Notes: a model not told the origin generated them from the letters alone. Shown: positions 53,054 to 62,486, counted from the stretch's first letter. The stretch is DNA of 64,000 bases from Sphingobacterium populi (GCF_001586775.1 NZ_LQXS01000001.1:930001-994000), one strand, 5' to 3'. Program-made: numbers and translations.

Positions 53054-56000
53054 TCAAAGCCGCAATCGCACCTGTGCACCGTACGTGGGTTTGCTGTTAG
53101 GAATGATCAATGTATTATCAGACCTTAAGTATTGCGGACGGTAATTGAATACATTGTACACATTGAACGCTACGGTAAGACGCTCGCTAATATCCTTCGA
53201 TAGATTTAAGTGAAAATTACTGTATACACCAGGCTGGTTTTGATTGTTTAATGATTCCTGTGTCTGTAATAGATGACGATATTGGCTATTTTGTGGATCA
53301 AATGCAGGAATAGTTACAAACTCACCTCGCTCCGTATAATACCCGGTCGGAATACCATCACTTGCGCGCGTATTTGTTTTGTTTAAGATGTTGAACTCTG
53401 CCGTGAAGTTTACGAGTAACCTAGCTTTTGGAATGTGTGTGCTTGTCGTTAGTGCGGCGTTGCTTACCACCGTATTTCGTACTCGCGCATCATAAACTCC
53501 TGTAACAGCGTATCCAGCATCAGTACCTGGGTTGGTGAAATCTTGCATCACTTGTAATGGCTGTGCTTTGGTATACGTTAACCCACCGCGTATATTGAAT
53601 ACTGTTTGAATAGGTGACCACTTTGGCGTACTGAGCAACACCTCGATTCCTTGATTCCAAGATTTATTGCCATTTACAAACTCATTGCGTGTGAGTCGAT
53701 GATTTTCTGTACCTTCTATCACGTAAGGTACCTCTGCAGTAGGATCTGGATTAGTTTTGTACTGATCTAAGGTCGTAACCTCGAACCTACGAAACGTACT
53801 GATGCCATTATAACTACGTTTGTCGTATATATTCATCGCCAATCGAAACCCTTCAGATGCATAAATCGCAGAAAATTCCAGTTGCTGTGATTTGGTTGGT
53901 TTTAATGCATTATTGGTGGGTACATATTTATCCACATGAAGCAAATAAAGGCTATTAGCCGCATCTACAGCGCCTGTTTCGGTCACGGCAGTATATTGGA
54001 AAAGAGGGATTTCGTAATATACCGGCCCTGGGTACAACTGAGCAAGCGCTGGTGCCTTACTCGAAAAGCCATAAGCCAATCCCAATCGCCAATTTGGATG
54101 TAACTCGTACCGGATATTAGCACGTGGCGAAATGGTTACAAAACGTTCAAAAAAATCCATCCTTGCACCTGTCCGCACATGCAGTGGTCGGTCGGCTACA
54201 GCTATTTGGAAAACATCTTCGACGTATAAACCCAATTGCTGTTGTGCACGTATCTGCGTATAATCATAATATCGAGCTGAGCGATTGCCCGCCGTAGCGG
54301 CAGATGATAAACTATTGGGACGAGAAGGATCGACGATCTGCCCTGCCCCATTGTTTTTCGAATAATTGTAATTCGCACCAAACTGTAGTTGATGTGATAC
54401 ATCGCCGGTATAATAGTGGCCTGTAAGATCTACACGAGCAGTAAAATCGATTGGTTTGCCTTCAATATGGGATACCGACGTATAAGTTCCCGGCCCATAA
54501 ACACCTTTGGCAACACCTACTTCAGTAGCGTCAGAATATATCACAAAAGTACCATTCATTAATTGCTCTTTGTAGGTATTTTGATACGATTGGCCATACC
54601 GCATATTGAGACCGATGTTACTTATAAAACCGTGATCTATACGATAATTAGACCGATTTGATACACTAAAATTATAGGTTCTGAATCGTACAAAAGTGCC
54701 GGTTGGGTCATCAGGATCTTGCAAAACATTATCGAGATTACGATTATAATCAACAGCAAGTGTATTGGTAAACGCGCGTTCGCGCCCGCCAGCAATCGTC
54801 CACATCGCATTGCCGCCCCATCGATTATAAGCTTTGAGCTTATCGCGATTATCCTCAAACGAACGTGTAAAATTTGCACCAAAGGAAATACCGCCAAACT
54901 TCTTAGTCTGAAATCCTTTGTTCAAGCCATAAACCGTAGCATTATCACGCAATTGCATTTGAAAATGCAATGGTGAACTTCCAGCCATCCGGTTGATGAT
55001 GATAGCGCCATCGGTCAAGTCGCCATATCGTGCAGAAGCAACACCAGCTACAATCTCTACACTTTCAATATTATCTGTCGTAATCTGTCGCAGATCCAAA
55101 CCACCAAAAGCGTAATCGCCTGAATAGTTGCCCGGCGAGTTTCCACCTCCCTTTAAACCGGATACACCTCCAAACACATTCGCATTTTCCATACCTGTCA
55201 TACCAGCGTTACGAGTTTGCATATTTGCATTATTCGATATTGCGACACCGTCCATGATGAGTGCAACACCGAACGAATTATTCAACGCAAAAGCATCTCT
55301 GGATGCTGCCGAGCTCGTCGCATAATTAGCTGTACGAAGGTTAGCTTGTTGTACCCGCTGTAGTGAGGGAGCTTCTATTTTTTTGCCTGGTACAAGGTTT
55401 AGTAAATCGTTCAAACTTAAAGCACCAGACTGCAATATCACTTCACGATTGATATAAATAGAACTATTGCTCTCCAATCGCTGATCTGTTGTCGGTGCTA
55501 CAGCTATTTCTTCCAATCCCATACTTAAGATGGGCAAAGTCACATCATCCAATTGGCGCTCGCCAGGTGATAGCTCAACGTTCAAACGCTGCTCCTGTCT
55601 TCCCAGTAATGAAACGATCAAGATTTCTTGGCGTTTTTTTGCAGCAAGATATTGAAATCGAAATTCTCCATCTTCTCCGGTAATGAACCGTTGATCCATC
55701 GACGGCAAATAGACCGAAACAGATTGCAATGCCACTCCTTGCTCGTCGATCACGCGACCAGATAAGACACCCACACGCGTTGGTTTCATGAGAATGTGCT
55801 TACCCGACAATTGCAATTCTACTAGCGCAACCCGCTCTATCGCTTTCAATACCGAGTGTAAGTTTCCATGGACATCTAGAGAAATTCGTTTATTCAGCGA
55901 GATCCGTTGTTCATCGTACAAGAAGGTATAATCGACCTGCGCTTCCACTTGTTTCACGACTTGCCGAAGGCTTAAATTTTCGGCTTTTATCACGATGTTT

Positions 56001-56065
56001 TGTTGTGCATTGGCCTGACTAGTACATAGGCATAGAATGCACAATAATCTGTAGAAATACCTCAT
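53054..56065 (-). CDS. FecA-type TonB-dependent receptor with STN domain
   Basis: A 1003-residue outer-membrane receptor. The start at 56065 is chosen for the signal peptide (MRYFYRLLCILCLCTSQANAQ). A secretin/TonB short N-terminal (STN) domain follows at about residues 25-90, then a carboxypeptidase-regulatory-like domain (about 100-175), the plug with VALIMDGVAISNN and IESVEIVAGVASARYGDLTDGAIIINRM, and a barrel ending in RLRL. The STN domain signals through FecR to the ECF sigma factor. Both are encoded immediately upstream on the same strand (FecR stop 1 base away). The substrate is not evident; iron chelates or heme would be compatible but are not shown. Confidence 0.93.
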   Translation of the reverse strand: MRYFYRLLCILCLCTSQANAQQNIVIKAENLSLRQVVKQVEAQVDYTFLYDEQRISLNKRISLDVHGNLHSVLKAIERVALVELQLSGKHILMKPTRVGVLSGRVIDEQGVALQSVSVYLPSMDQRFITGEDGEFRFQYLAAKKRQEILIVSLLGRQEQRLNVELSPGERQLDDVTLPILSMGLEEIAVAPTTDQRLESNSSIYINREVILQSGALSLNDLLNLVPGKKIEAPSLQRVQQANLRTANYATSSAASRDAFALNNSFGVALIMDGVAISNNANMQTRNAGMTGMENANVFGGVSGLKGGGNSPGNYSGDYAFGGLDLRQITTDNIESVEIVAGVASARYGDLTDGAIIINRMAGSSPLHFQMQLRDNATVYGLNKGFQTKKFGGISFGANFTRSFEDNRDKLKAYNRWGGNAMWTIAGGRERAFTNTLAVDYNRNLDNVLQDPDDPTGTFVRFRTYNFSVSNRSNYRIDHGFISNIGLNMRYGQSYQNTYKEQLMNGTFVIYSDATEVGVAKGVYGPGTYTSVSHIEGKPIDFTARVDLTGHYYTGDVSHQLQFGANYNYSKNNGAGQIVDPSRPNSLSSAATAGNRSARYYDYTQIRAQQQLGLYVEDVFQIAVADRPLHVRTGARMDFFERFVTISPRANIRYELHPNWRLGLAYGFSSKAPALAQLYPGPVYYEIPLFQYTAVTETGAVDAANSLYLLHVDKYVPTNNALKPTKSQQLEFSAIYASEGFRLAMNIYDKRSYNGISTFRRFEVTTLDQYKTNPDPTAEVPYVIEGTENHRLTRNEFVNGNKSWNQGIEVLLSTPKWSPIQTVFNIRGGLTYTKAQPLQVMQDFTNPGTDAGYAVTGVYDARVRNTVVSNAALTTSTHIPKARLLVNFTAEFNILNKTNTRASDGIPTGYYTERGEFVTIPAFDPQNSQYRHLLQTQESLNNQNQPGVYSNFHLNLSKDISERLTVAFNVYNVFNYRPQYLRSDNTLIIPNSKPTYGAQVRLRL

Positions 56066-56066
56066 T

Positions 56067-57068
56067 TTAATGCTTCTGTACATGTACAATATTGTTCTCT
56101 AAGGTGAAGCTGTAATCGGTGGTATAGGAAAGGTGATCCAAAACATCTGAAAGCGGCTCTTGAAATATTATACCCGAGAACTGGATATCAACCTCAGCAC
56201 TTGAATTCCATCTTACACCGTATTTTCTAGTCAATTGGTTAACAACTTCCTTGTAGTCTGCATGATCAAAAACAATCATTCCATTGGCAACCTGTCGTTC
56301 TTGTTGCGTATCAAAAGATTGTACCTCTACCGACTGCGTGTTTTTATCCAATACGAAAGCTTGTCCTGGTACGAGGGCTTGTTCTGTACCTCGATGAGCA
56401 ATCACTACCTTACCGTTGAATAATGCTACTTTTGTCTGATTATCATGATCGTAGGCATGCATGTTGAAAGATGTACCCAACACGCGTACAGACAATTCTT
56501 CGGTATGAATGATAAACGGTTTTTTTGCATCATGTTTTACATCGAAAGAACCACCTCCATTTAATCTCACTTCCCGAATAGTGTCCTCGAAAATTTCGGG
56601 ATAGGAGAAATGAGACCCTGGAAACAACTTCACGGCTGTACCATCCGCTAAAGCGATATGCATGATTTTTTTTTCAGGTACAAGTTGAGTTACCCACTCC
56701 ACATATTTAGAATCCACTATCGGGTTGTGCTCGATTTGTCGCCAATGCTGAAGAAGAAGTACGCCAAAAAGCAATACGGCTGCTGCCGCAACAGACGGAC
56801 GAAACCATCTATAAAACCGGGATCGTACTGGCACTTTCTGTGCCGTAATATGGTCAATCAGGCGTGTTCTTTCGGTCTCAAGCTCCTGCTCTGTAGGCTG
56901 GTCTGCCAGTAACAACACGATCTGGCGAGCCTCGTTTGCGATATCTGAATATGCCGGATTTCGCGAAAGCCAATCTTTCCAATACGCCGAATCGTCCGCA
57001 TTTTTATCTAAACAAAAATTCACGAATGAGTGATCGGAAATTAATTTTTCTATTGTAGGATCTACCAT
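56067..57068 (-). CDS. FecR-family anti-sigma factor
   Basis: A 333-residue inner-membrane regulator with a cytoplasmic N-terminal part (about 1-88), one membrane helix (about 90-106, SVAAAAVLLFGVLLLQ), and a periplasmic FecR domain with ELSVRVLGTSFNMHAY and DVKHDAKKPFIIHT. The C-terminal DUF4974-like part ends in LSYTTDYSFTLENNIV. It transmits the occupied-receptor signal from the STN domain to the ECF sigma factor. It lies between the sigma factor gene (54-base gap) and the receptor gene. Confidence 0.94.
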   Translation of the reverse strand: MVDPTIEKLISDHSFVNFCLDKNADDSAYWKDWLSRNPAYSDIANEARQIVLLLADQPTEQELETERTRLIDHITAQKVPVRSRFYRWFRPSVAAAAVLLFGVLLLQHWRQIEHNPIVDSKYVEWVTQLVPEKKIMHIALADGTAVKLFPGSHFSYPEIFEDTIREVRLNGGGSFDVKHDAKKPFIIHTEELSVRVLGTSFNMHAYDHDNQTKVALFNGKVVIAHRGTEQALVPGQAFVLDKNTQSVEVQSFDTQQERQVANGMIVFDHADYKEVVNQLTRKYGVRWNSSAEVDIQFSGIIFQEPLSDVLDHLSYTTDYSFTLENNIVHVQKH

Positions 57069-57122
57069 GTGATTGTGTTACTATATAGAGTAGTGGCAGA
57101 AGGAGGCAACTTTTACCTATTT

Positions 57123-57677
57123 TTATTTAGAAAAAATCAAAATAATCATCTTTAGCGTCACGATATCCATGCGCATGCGCTTTAGCGCTTCATAGATAAC
57201 ATTGTAAACTGTACGTACAGAAGCGTTATCTAGTGCGGCAATTTCTTCGTACGACCGTTCTTCAAAGAAGCGCAATTGGATGTATCGGCGCTGTTTTTTC
57301 GTTAGCTTAGCGAGTGCCCGCTGTAGTCGTTCGTGCATATCCAATACGTGCTCAATGGCGATGCGCTGTGCTTCGACAGATTCTTCTGCCGGTTCTTGCA
57401 GCAAATCTTCAATGGGAGTGTAAGCCACTTCAATCTGACGAAGGATTATACGCTTGAGCCACGTAAAAAGATAATATTTAGGGTCAACTTTGGTGTGTGG
57501 TAGTCGCTCACGGCGCTCCCACAATTCGCAAAATAAAATATGAAGAGATTCTTTTACAAGCTCCCGATCCCGCCGTATTGTCATTCCATAGTGAAACAAA
57601 GGCGTATATATGCTATCATACAAATGTAAGAAGCTTGTACGATCGCCTTTTATGATGTTTAACCACGTATCTTTCAT
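57123..57677 (-). CDS. ECF RNA polymerase sigma factor (FecI-like)
   Basis: A 184-residue ECF sigma factor. Region 2 covers about residues 10-75 (LHLYDSIYTPLFHYGMTI, then LVKESLHILFCELWERRERL). Region 4 covers about 110-170 (LTKKQRRYIQLRFFEERSYEEIAALDNASVRTVYNVIYEALKRM). It should direct RNA polymerase to the fecR-receptor operon when the receptor is loaded. A strong palindromic terminator just upstream (57754-57801) isolates it from the SDR gene. Confidence 0.93.
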   Translation of the reverse strand: MKDTWLNIIKGDRTSFLHLYDSIYTPLFHYGMTIRRDRELVKESLHILFCELWERRERLPHTKVDPKYYLFTWLKRIILRQIEVAYTPIEDLLQEPAEESVEAQRIAIEHVLDMHERLQRALAKLTKKQRRYIQLRFFEERSYEEIAALDNASVRTVYNVIYEALKRMRMDIVTLKMIILIFSK

Positions 57678-57753
57678 AGATGTGGCAGCAAATATATGTA
57701 TTATTTATAATTATTCTAAATTAAGATGTTGTAATAATTTTCACAGCCGCTTC

Positions 57754-57801
57754 AAGCACAAAAAGGGTGAATATCGTACGATATTCACCCTTTTTGTGCT
57801 T
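57754..57801. terminator. Perfect 48-base palindrome, terminator of the downstream-facing SDR gene
   Basis: Positions 57754-57801 form a perfect inverted repeat with 24-base arms and centre CGTACG. The AAAAA and TTTTT runs in the arms allow termination in both directions. It lies between the stop of the SDR gene (57845) and the start of the ECF sigma gene (57677). Confidence 0.85.
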
Positions 57802-57844
57802 AAAGGCATACTTATAGATGCATTTGTTGCACTGCCCTACTGGA

Positions 57845-58552
57845 TCAAGATTTCGTCTTGGTGGGCCTCACTTCTATTTTACTTGGTAATACGTTAGGAT
57901 TCATCTGCAAGAGATCAACAATCATCTCGCCCAGATCAGATGGTTGAATCTTCCATGCATCTTCTTCGCTTGGTGTATGATCAGCGAAGTGCGAAGTTAC
58001 TGAGCCCGGCATAATGGTAGTACATTTTATGTCGTGACTGCGCAGATCTAACATCGCAGCTTGCGTAAAGCCAACTACGCCAAACTTCGAAGCATTGTAG
58101 CCAGCTCCGTTAGCAAAAAAATTAGTACCCGCCAATGAAGCAATAGATATATAATATCCCTTTTGCTGTTTCAATTGATCGACGGTAGCTTTTAAGGTAT
58201 GAAATACACCCGTCAGATTAGTATCAATCATGGCGTTCCAATCATCGAGCGATAGCTGATCAATCGGTGCAAACTTACCTACGCCGGCATTTGCGATCAC
58301 TACATCTAATTTGCCAAAAGTAGCTACAATTTCTTCCACTGCTTTGACTTCGTCTTCGAACTTGGTGACATTTGATTGTAAGGCTAACACATTTTCACTG
58401 CCCAACGATTTCTTTGCTTTTTCTACATCTTGCAAGTTGCGACCCGAAATGGCTACTTTTACACCATTCTTAACCAATACTTGTGCAATGCCATAACCAA
58501 TTCCTTTTGTACCACCTGTTATATAGGCGACTTTATTTTCTATCTTTTGCAT
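57845..58552 (-). CDS. Short-chain dehydrogenase/reductase
   Basis: A 235-residue classical SDR with cofactor motif TGGTKGIG (about 12-19), VISGRN-like AISGRNLQDV after strand 2 (Arg suggests NADP), NAG in VIANAGVG, and the catalytic YNASK with Ser in SIASLAG. The C-terminus reads PSKIEVRPTKTKS, a common ending in Bacteroidota 3-ketoacyl-ACP-reductase-like SDRs. The substrate is unknown. It is downstream of the histidine kinase gene stop in divergent context and ends at the palindrome at 57754-57801. Confidence 0.92.
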   Translation of the reverse strand: MQKIENKVAYITGGTKGIGYGIAQVLVKNGVKVAISGRNLQDVEKAKKSLGSENVLALQSNVTKFEDEVKAVEEIVATFGKLDVVIANAGVGKFAPIDQLSLDDWNAMIDTNLTGVFHTLKATVDQLKQQKGYYISIASLAGTNFFANGAGYNASKFGVVGFTQAAMLDLRSHDIKCTTIMPGSVTSHFADHTPSEEDAWKIQPSDLGEMIVDLLQMNPNVLPSKIEVRPTKTKS

Positions 58553-58638
58553 ATATATGTAATGTTTGTTGACAATAAAAACATAAGATTAGGATAAATT
58601 GTGTGATATCATTTTTCGTGGATCAATTATTTGAGATC

Positions 58639-61185
58639 CTATGTCATGCCGCCTTTAACGATGTGAGAATGTGCAATTGGCAATTCGAACCAAAATGTAC
58701 TGCCTTCGCCAGTCGCACTCTCTACGCCGATGCGCCCAGCGTGCCTGTCTATGATCTCTTTACACAAATATAAGCCAATACCAAATCCTGAGATATTTTC
58801 AGTTTTTGCACCGATTACGCGATAAAAACGTTCAAATATATGTGATTGATCTTTAGCTGTAATTCCAATACCTTGATCTTTAACACTTACACGAACCCAG
58901 CCATTATTATCGCTGCAGGATACGTGTATTTGGCTATTATTGGGTGCATACTTTACGGCATTATTGATAAAATTAAGCAGTACCTGCTCAAGTTTATCTT
59001 GATCTGCAAAGATCATAATAGGCTCTGCAGGCTGAAATAATATTTTGTGACTAGATATGGTCGCTAATGATTCTTCTTCGACAACCTTAATAATTTGAGC
59101 CATATCAAAATAGGTTTTATTAAGGTATATCTTGCCTTCTCCTGCCCGAGCTACGTCCAGAAAGCCCGTAATCAGTGTCGTCATACGATTTACTTGTCGA
59201 ATAGCTTTTGTCGTTAAATCTGCCGTAAATTGGTCATTATTCTTTTTCGATTTCCAATCTAAAATTTGAACGTAGCCCTTCAAGGCTGTAAGAGGAGATC
59301 GCATTTCGTGACTTACGATACCGATAAAATCTTCCTTAAGCTGATCACTAGCTCTTCGTTCGGTGATATCGATCATGATGCCATAAAAATGAATATCAGT
59401 ACCCATGCTTGGATCAGATACTTTACCCACGGTGCGTACCCATCGCATCTCATTATCAGATTTTCTAAATATACGGTACTCTTCCTCAAATAGTATATGG
59501 TTTTCGATCGCATTATGCATCGCATCCCATATGCGCTCTCGGTCTTCTTGAAGCGTGTCAAAACCTTCTTGAACCGTTACAATCAAATCATCTGTAAATC
59601 CAAATAATTCTCTGCAATAATTATTCACTTCGATGATACCTGTACTGATATTTATATTAAATGTACCCATCCGGGCAGCCTCAATACTCAATCGTAGGCT
59701 CTCTTCTTTTTCTACCAGCCTTTTATTCAGTCGGGTTAAATTTTCTTCTGCACAACGTAAGTTTTCATTCGTAGCGACAAGTTCTTCATTGAGTGCTATA
59801 TATTCCTCATTTACTGTACTGAGCTCCACATTGGCTTTTTGCAACTGAGTACGGCTTTGCTCTAGTAACTGACGTGATTTAACTTTCTCTGTGATGTCAG
59901 TTATGGTTGCGATGATCGCTTCTGGATCGCCCTCTGAGTTGCGCAAAGGTTTGTATGCCAAGTCGATATAAATTGTGTTTATTTTGCCATCGACCTCCGC
60001 GATATCAGCTGTTTGTTCTGATATGGCTACAGATTCTCCTGTACGCAGAACTTGTCGTAGCAATTCTGGAAAAGTTTGCTGCACCACTTCCGGAAATACA
60101 TCCGTTAGTTTGCGTCCAATGACTTGCTTGGCAGATCGAGTCCAGATTTTAAGCATCGGATCATTCGCAATTTCAATGACTAGATCTTCGCCTCTGATGA
60201 TGCACATACCCGCTGCGGCGTTCATGACCATTTCACGCATTTGCAGCGCACTTTCCTCAATCAGCATTCGTGCCTGAACTTGATCTGTAACTTCCACAGC
60301 CATATCAATAATACCCGTCACTTCCCCATTTTCAATTAATGGTGCATAGGTGAAGTTAAAGTATCCTGTTTCCAGTTTTCCATTACGATTCAAGCTTACT
60401 GGCGTATCATGGCGCGTCACAGATTGGCCTGTTGTATACACTTCTTGCGCCAATTCATAGACTGGCTGACCATTCAATTCGGGAATTGCCTCTAACAGCG
60501 GTTTTCCTACTACATGACTATCTTGGTTGAGCAACTGTAGCATCGCAGGATTAATAGCATCGATCAACATATCGCGACCGCGAAATACCACGATGGCTGC
60601 GGGCGACTGCTCAATGATTAACCGCAGACTGTCTGCACTTTCCTTGTTATTTTGGCTAACTAGGATATTCTCGCGATGAGCAATCTCCAGATCCAACAAC
60701 CGCTTCCGCAGTATTAATTTATTAATAACTTGCTTAGTTAGCGTTTTCAGTGCCTTTTTTTGCGTTTCATTGAGCTTACGAGGTGTTCGGTCTATTACAC
60801 AAAGTGTACCCAACGGAAACCCATCTTCATCCACAAGCGGCATACCCGCATAAAATGATATGTATGGATTACCAGTAACTAATGGATTGTCTCGAAAACG
60901 CGGGTCCAAGTTTGCGTCCTCTACCTCCATTAGTTCATCTGGTTTTAGTATGGCATGTGCGCAAAATGACTGCGATCGGTCAGTCTCTCTTACAGTAAGC
61001 CCCCTATGCGATTTAAACCACTGTCTCTCCGCATCAACAAAACTAATCAAGGCAATTGGCGTTTCACAAATCGCGGCAGCCAACTCGGTTAGTTCTTCGT
61101 AATCATCTTCGACAGCGGTATCTAAGATGTGGCAAGAATTAAGCGCGGCAAGACGCTCTTGTTCATGAATTGGATTTTTAAGCAT
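58639..61185 (-). CDS. GAF/multi-PAS sensor histidine kinase
   Basis: An 848-residue cytoplasmic-looking sensor kinase with no signal peptide or membrane helix. An N-terminal GAF domain (about 10-160, with FVDAERQWFKSHRGL and GMPLVDEDGFPLGTLCVID) is followed by PAS domains at about 190-310 and 320-440, a coiled coil (about 445-495), and a PAS/PAC domain (about 495-615). The HisKA motif FIGIVSHEMRSPLTALKGYV has the phosphorylated H626. The HATPase domain has GFGIGLYLCKEIIDRHAGRIGVES. There is no receiver domain, so the partner response regulator is elsewhere. It is divergent from the pseudo-receiver/AraC gene. A possible -7 element (TAGCTTTG on the minus strand) is at 61217-61224. The stimulus is unknown; redox or light sensing is common for this layout but not shown. 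Confidence 0.92.
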   Translation of the reverse strand: MLKNPIHEQERLAALNSCHILDTAVEDDYEELTELAAAICETPIALISFVDAERQWFKSHRGLTVRETDRSQSFCAHAILKPDELMEVEDANLDPRFRDNPLVTGNPYISFYAGMPLVDEDGFPLGTLCVIDRTPRKLNETQKKALKTLTKQVINKLILRKRLLDLEIAHRENILVSQNNKESADSLRLIIEQSPAAIVVFRGRDMLIDAINPAMLQLLNQDSHVVGKPLLEAIPELNGQPVYELAQEVYTTGQSVTRHDTPVSLNRNGKLETGYFNFTYAPLIENGEVTGIIDMAVEVTDQVQARMLIEESALQMREMVMNAAAGMCIIRGEDLVIEIANDPMLKIWTRSAKQVIGRKLTDVFPEVVQQTFPELLRQVLRTGESVAISEQTADIAEVDGKINTIYIDLAYKPLRNSEGDPEAIIATITDITEKVKSRQLLEQSRTQLQKANVELSTVNEEYIALNEELVATNENLRCAEENLTRLNKRLVEKEESLRLSIEAARMGTFNINISTGIIEVNNYCRELFGFTDDLIVTVQEGFDTLQEDRERIWDAMHNAIENHILFEEEYRIFRKSDNEMRWVRTVGKVSDPSMGTDIHFYGIMIDITERRASDQLKEDFIGIVSHEMRSPLTALKGYVQILDWKSKKNNDQFTADLTTKAIRQVNRMTTLITGFLDVARAGEGKIYLNKTYFDMAQIIKVVEEESLATISSHKILFQPAEPIMIFADQDKLEQVLLNFINNAVKYAPNNSQIHVSCSDNNGWVRVSVKDQGIGITAKDQSHIFERFYRVIGAKTENISGFGIGLYLCKEIIDRHAGRIGVESATGEGSTFWFELPIAHSHIVKGGMT

Positions 61186-61520
61186 AGAAACATTTCCGTC
61201 AAGCTATCAAGCTTAACAAAGCTACGCATAATCGTTCGCAGTTTAGATGGATTTTCAAACTGCCATCACAATGTTTTAAATTCTTTTTTGGAGATCAACA
61301 TTCCACGCTAAAAATGGTTAAAAATTCGACATTCTACAGCACGAATGTGAACAATTATACCGCACAATATCCACGATAAGGGGATAATTTTATACTGCAA
61401 AAAGTTCAAAAAGTAGTAGGTTCAGTACGCTAGAATGTTACAATTAAGAAGCACATTGTGGCAATTTATCTGTTATAACCATCAAAATTATCACATATTA
61501 AAAAATGAAAACTTAGGGGT

Positions 61521-61536
61521 GATAAAACGTTTTATC
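61521..61536. promoter_or_regulatory. Perfect 16-base palindrome
   Basis: GATAAAACGTTTTATC is a perfect palindrome about 200 bases upstream of the pseudo-receiver/AraC gene. Operator role is possible but unproven. Confidence 0.35.
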
Positions 61537-61631
61537 TATCTTTAAACACACATTAAAGCGCTTTTTCGGAGATTGTCATCCAAAAATTAGCAATAAATTT
61601 CTTGCTTAAACAACAAAATTAACATACATTT

Positions 61632-61648
61632 ATTGTCAGTACGACAAT
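61632..61648. promoter_or_regulatory. Second copy of the putative AraR operator motif
   Basis: ATTGTCAGTACGACAAT has the same ATTGTC/GACAAT arms and 5-base spacing as the dyad before araB (43220-43236); 15 of 17 positions are identical. It lies about 85 bases before the pseudo-receiver/AraC gene. Confidence 0.5.
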
Positions 61649-61665
61649 TAATAATAAACCTATTC

Positions 61666-61689
61666 AGTACATATCAGCAAATATGTACT
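61666..61689. promoter_or_regulatory. Inverted repeat AGTACATAT-N6-ATATGTACT
   Basis: A perfect 9-bp inverted repeat with a 6-base spacer, 42 bases upstream of the pseudo-receiver/AraC start and 17 bases after the ATTGTC/GACAAT dyad. It could bind the AraC-type product itself or another dimeric regulator. Confidence 0.35.
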
Positions 61690-61730
61690 ACAAATAGTGC
61701 AACTACTGACAAAGAAAACCTGTAAAAGAA

Positions 61731-62486
61731 TTGTGTATGGTAGACGATAATGTGGATATCCGTAACTATGTTGCGAGAATTTTTGAGAAGGATTTTCAGG
61801 TCTTTGCGCTTTCCGGTAGTTCCGATGCCGAAAAATTGATTAACAGCATCCAACCGCTCGGCGCACGCCGCGATGAACTTACGAGAGAAATCGCCGAAGT
61901 CGAATTAGCCACTCATCCCACCACCAACAAGATGTGGCAGCATACTCCTGTCATTCTGCTTATTGCAAGCTCTTCGCCGGAAACCGATCTGAGTGGGCTA
62001 CACGTTGATGCTGATAAGGCAGGTACGCAGCCTTTCGACAAAGAATTACTGCTTGCTCACGTTCAAAATTTATTACAGCAGCATGCGCCATCCGTAGATC
62101 GACTTTCTCAGCAGCCGCCATCAGAATCTACAAACATTAGCCAAAAGCACGAATTTTTAGCGAAAGTTACTCGTATCGTAGAAGAACATCTTGACGACCC
62201 GAGGTTCAATGTTCAGATGCTTGCAGAAGCCATCTCGATGAGCCATTCTAATTTCTACAGAAGGATAAAAGCCATTTCGGGCAAGTCTGCCAATGAATTT
62301 ATCCGACATATACGTCTTAGAAAGGTTGCCAAACTATTGACCGAGACTGAATACAACGTCAGTGAGGCAGCTTTTGCGGCAGGTTTTAATGACATTAAGT
62401 ATTTCAGGGCGAAATTTTTAAAGTTATTCGGCATGAAGCCGTCGGAATACAAGAAAAAGCATATAAATATGCATAATAGTGCTTGA
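61731..62486 (+). CDS. Pseudo-receiver/AraC-type regulator, remnant of a hybrid two-component system
   Basis: A 251-residue protein with a receiver-like N-terminus and an intact AraC HTH C-terminus (about 145-245, ending FRAKFLKLFGMKPSEY). The acidic pocket (MVDDNVDIRNYV) and the strand PVILLIASS are recognisable. However, the strand with the phosphoacceptor Asp cannot be found (the region reads QPLGARRDELTREIA), and the conserved Lys before PFD is Gln (TQPFDKELLLAHVQNLL). The style matches the last part of a Bacteroidota hybrid two-component regulator whose sensor and kinase are missing. Starts available are TTG at 61731 or ATG at 61737, both inside strand 1. It may act without phosphorylation or be degenerating. 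Confidence 0.8.
   Translation: MCMVDDNVDIRNYVARIFEKDFQVFALSGSSDAEKLINSIQPLGARRDELTREIAEVELATHPTTNKMWQHTPVILLIASSSPETDLSGLHVDADKAGTQPFDKELLLAHVQNLLQQHAPSVDRLSQQPPSESTNISQKHEFLAKVTRIVEEHLDDPRFNVQMLAEAISMSHSNFYRRIKAISGKSANEFIRHIRLRKVAKLLTETEYNVSEAAFAAGFNDIKYFRAKFLKLFGMKPSEYKKKHINMHNSA

Larger units (their letters stand above)
61186..61730. other. Dyad-rich intergenic region between the kinase and the pseudo-receiver regulator
   Basis: About 545 bases without a gene. It contains at least three clear dyads (61521-61536, 61632-61648, 61666-61689) and a possible promoter for the kinase gene near 61217. In-frame codons immediately upstream of 61731 read K-P-V-K-E-L back to a stop, like the linker and first strand of a receiver domain. 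Confidence 0.65.
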
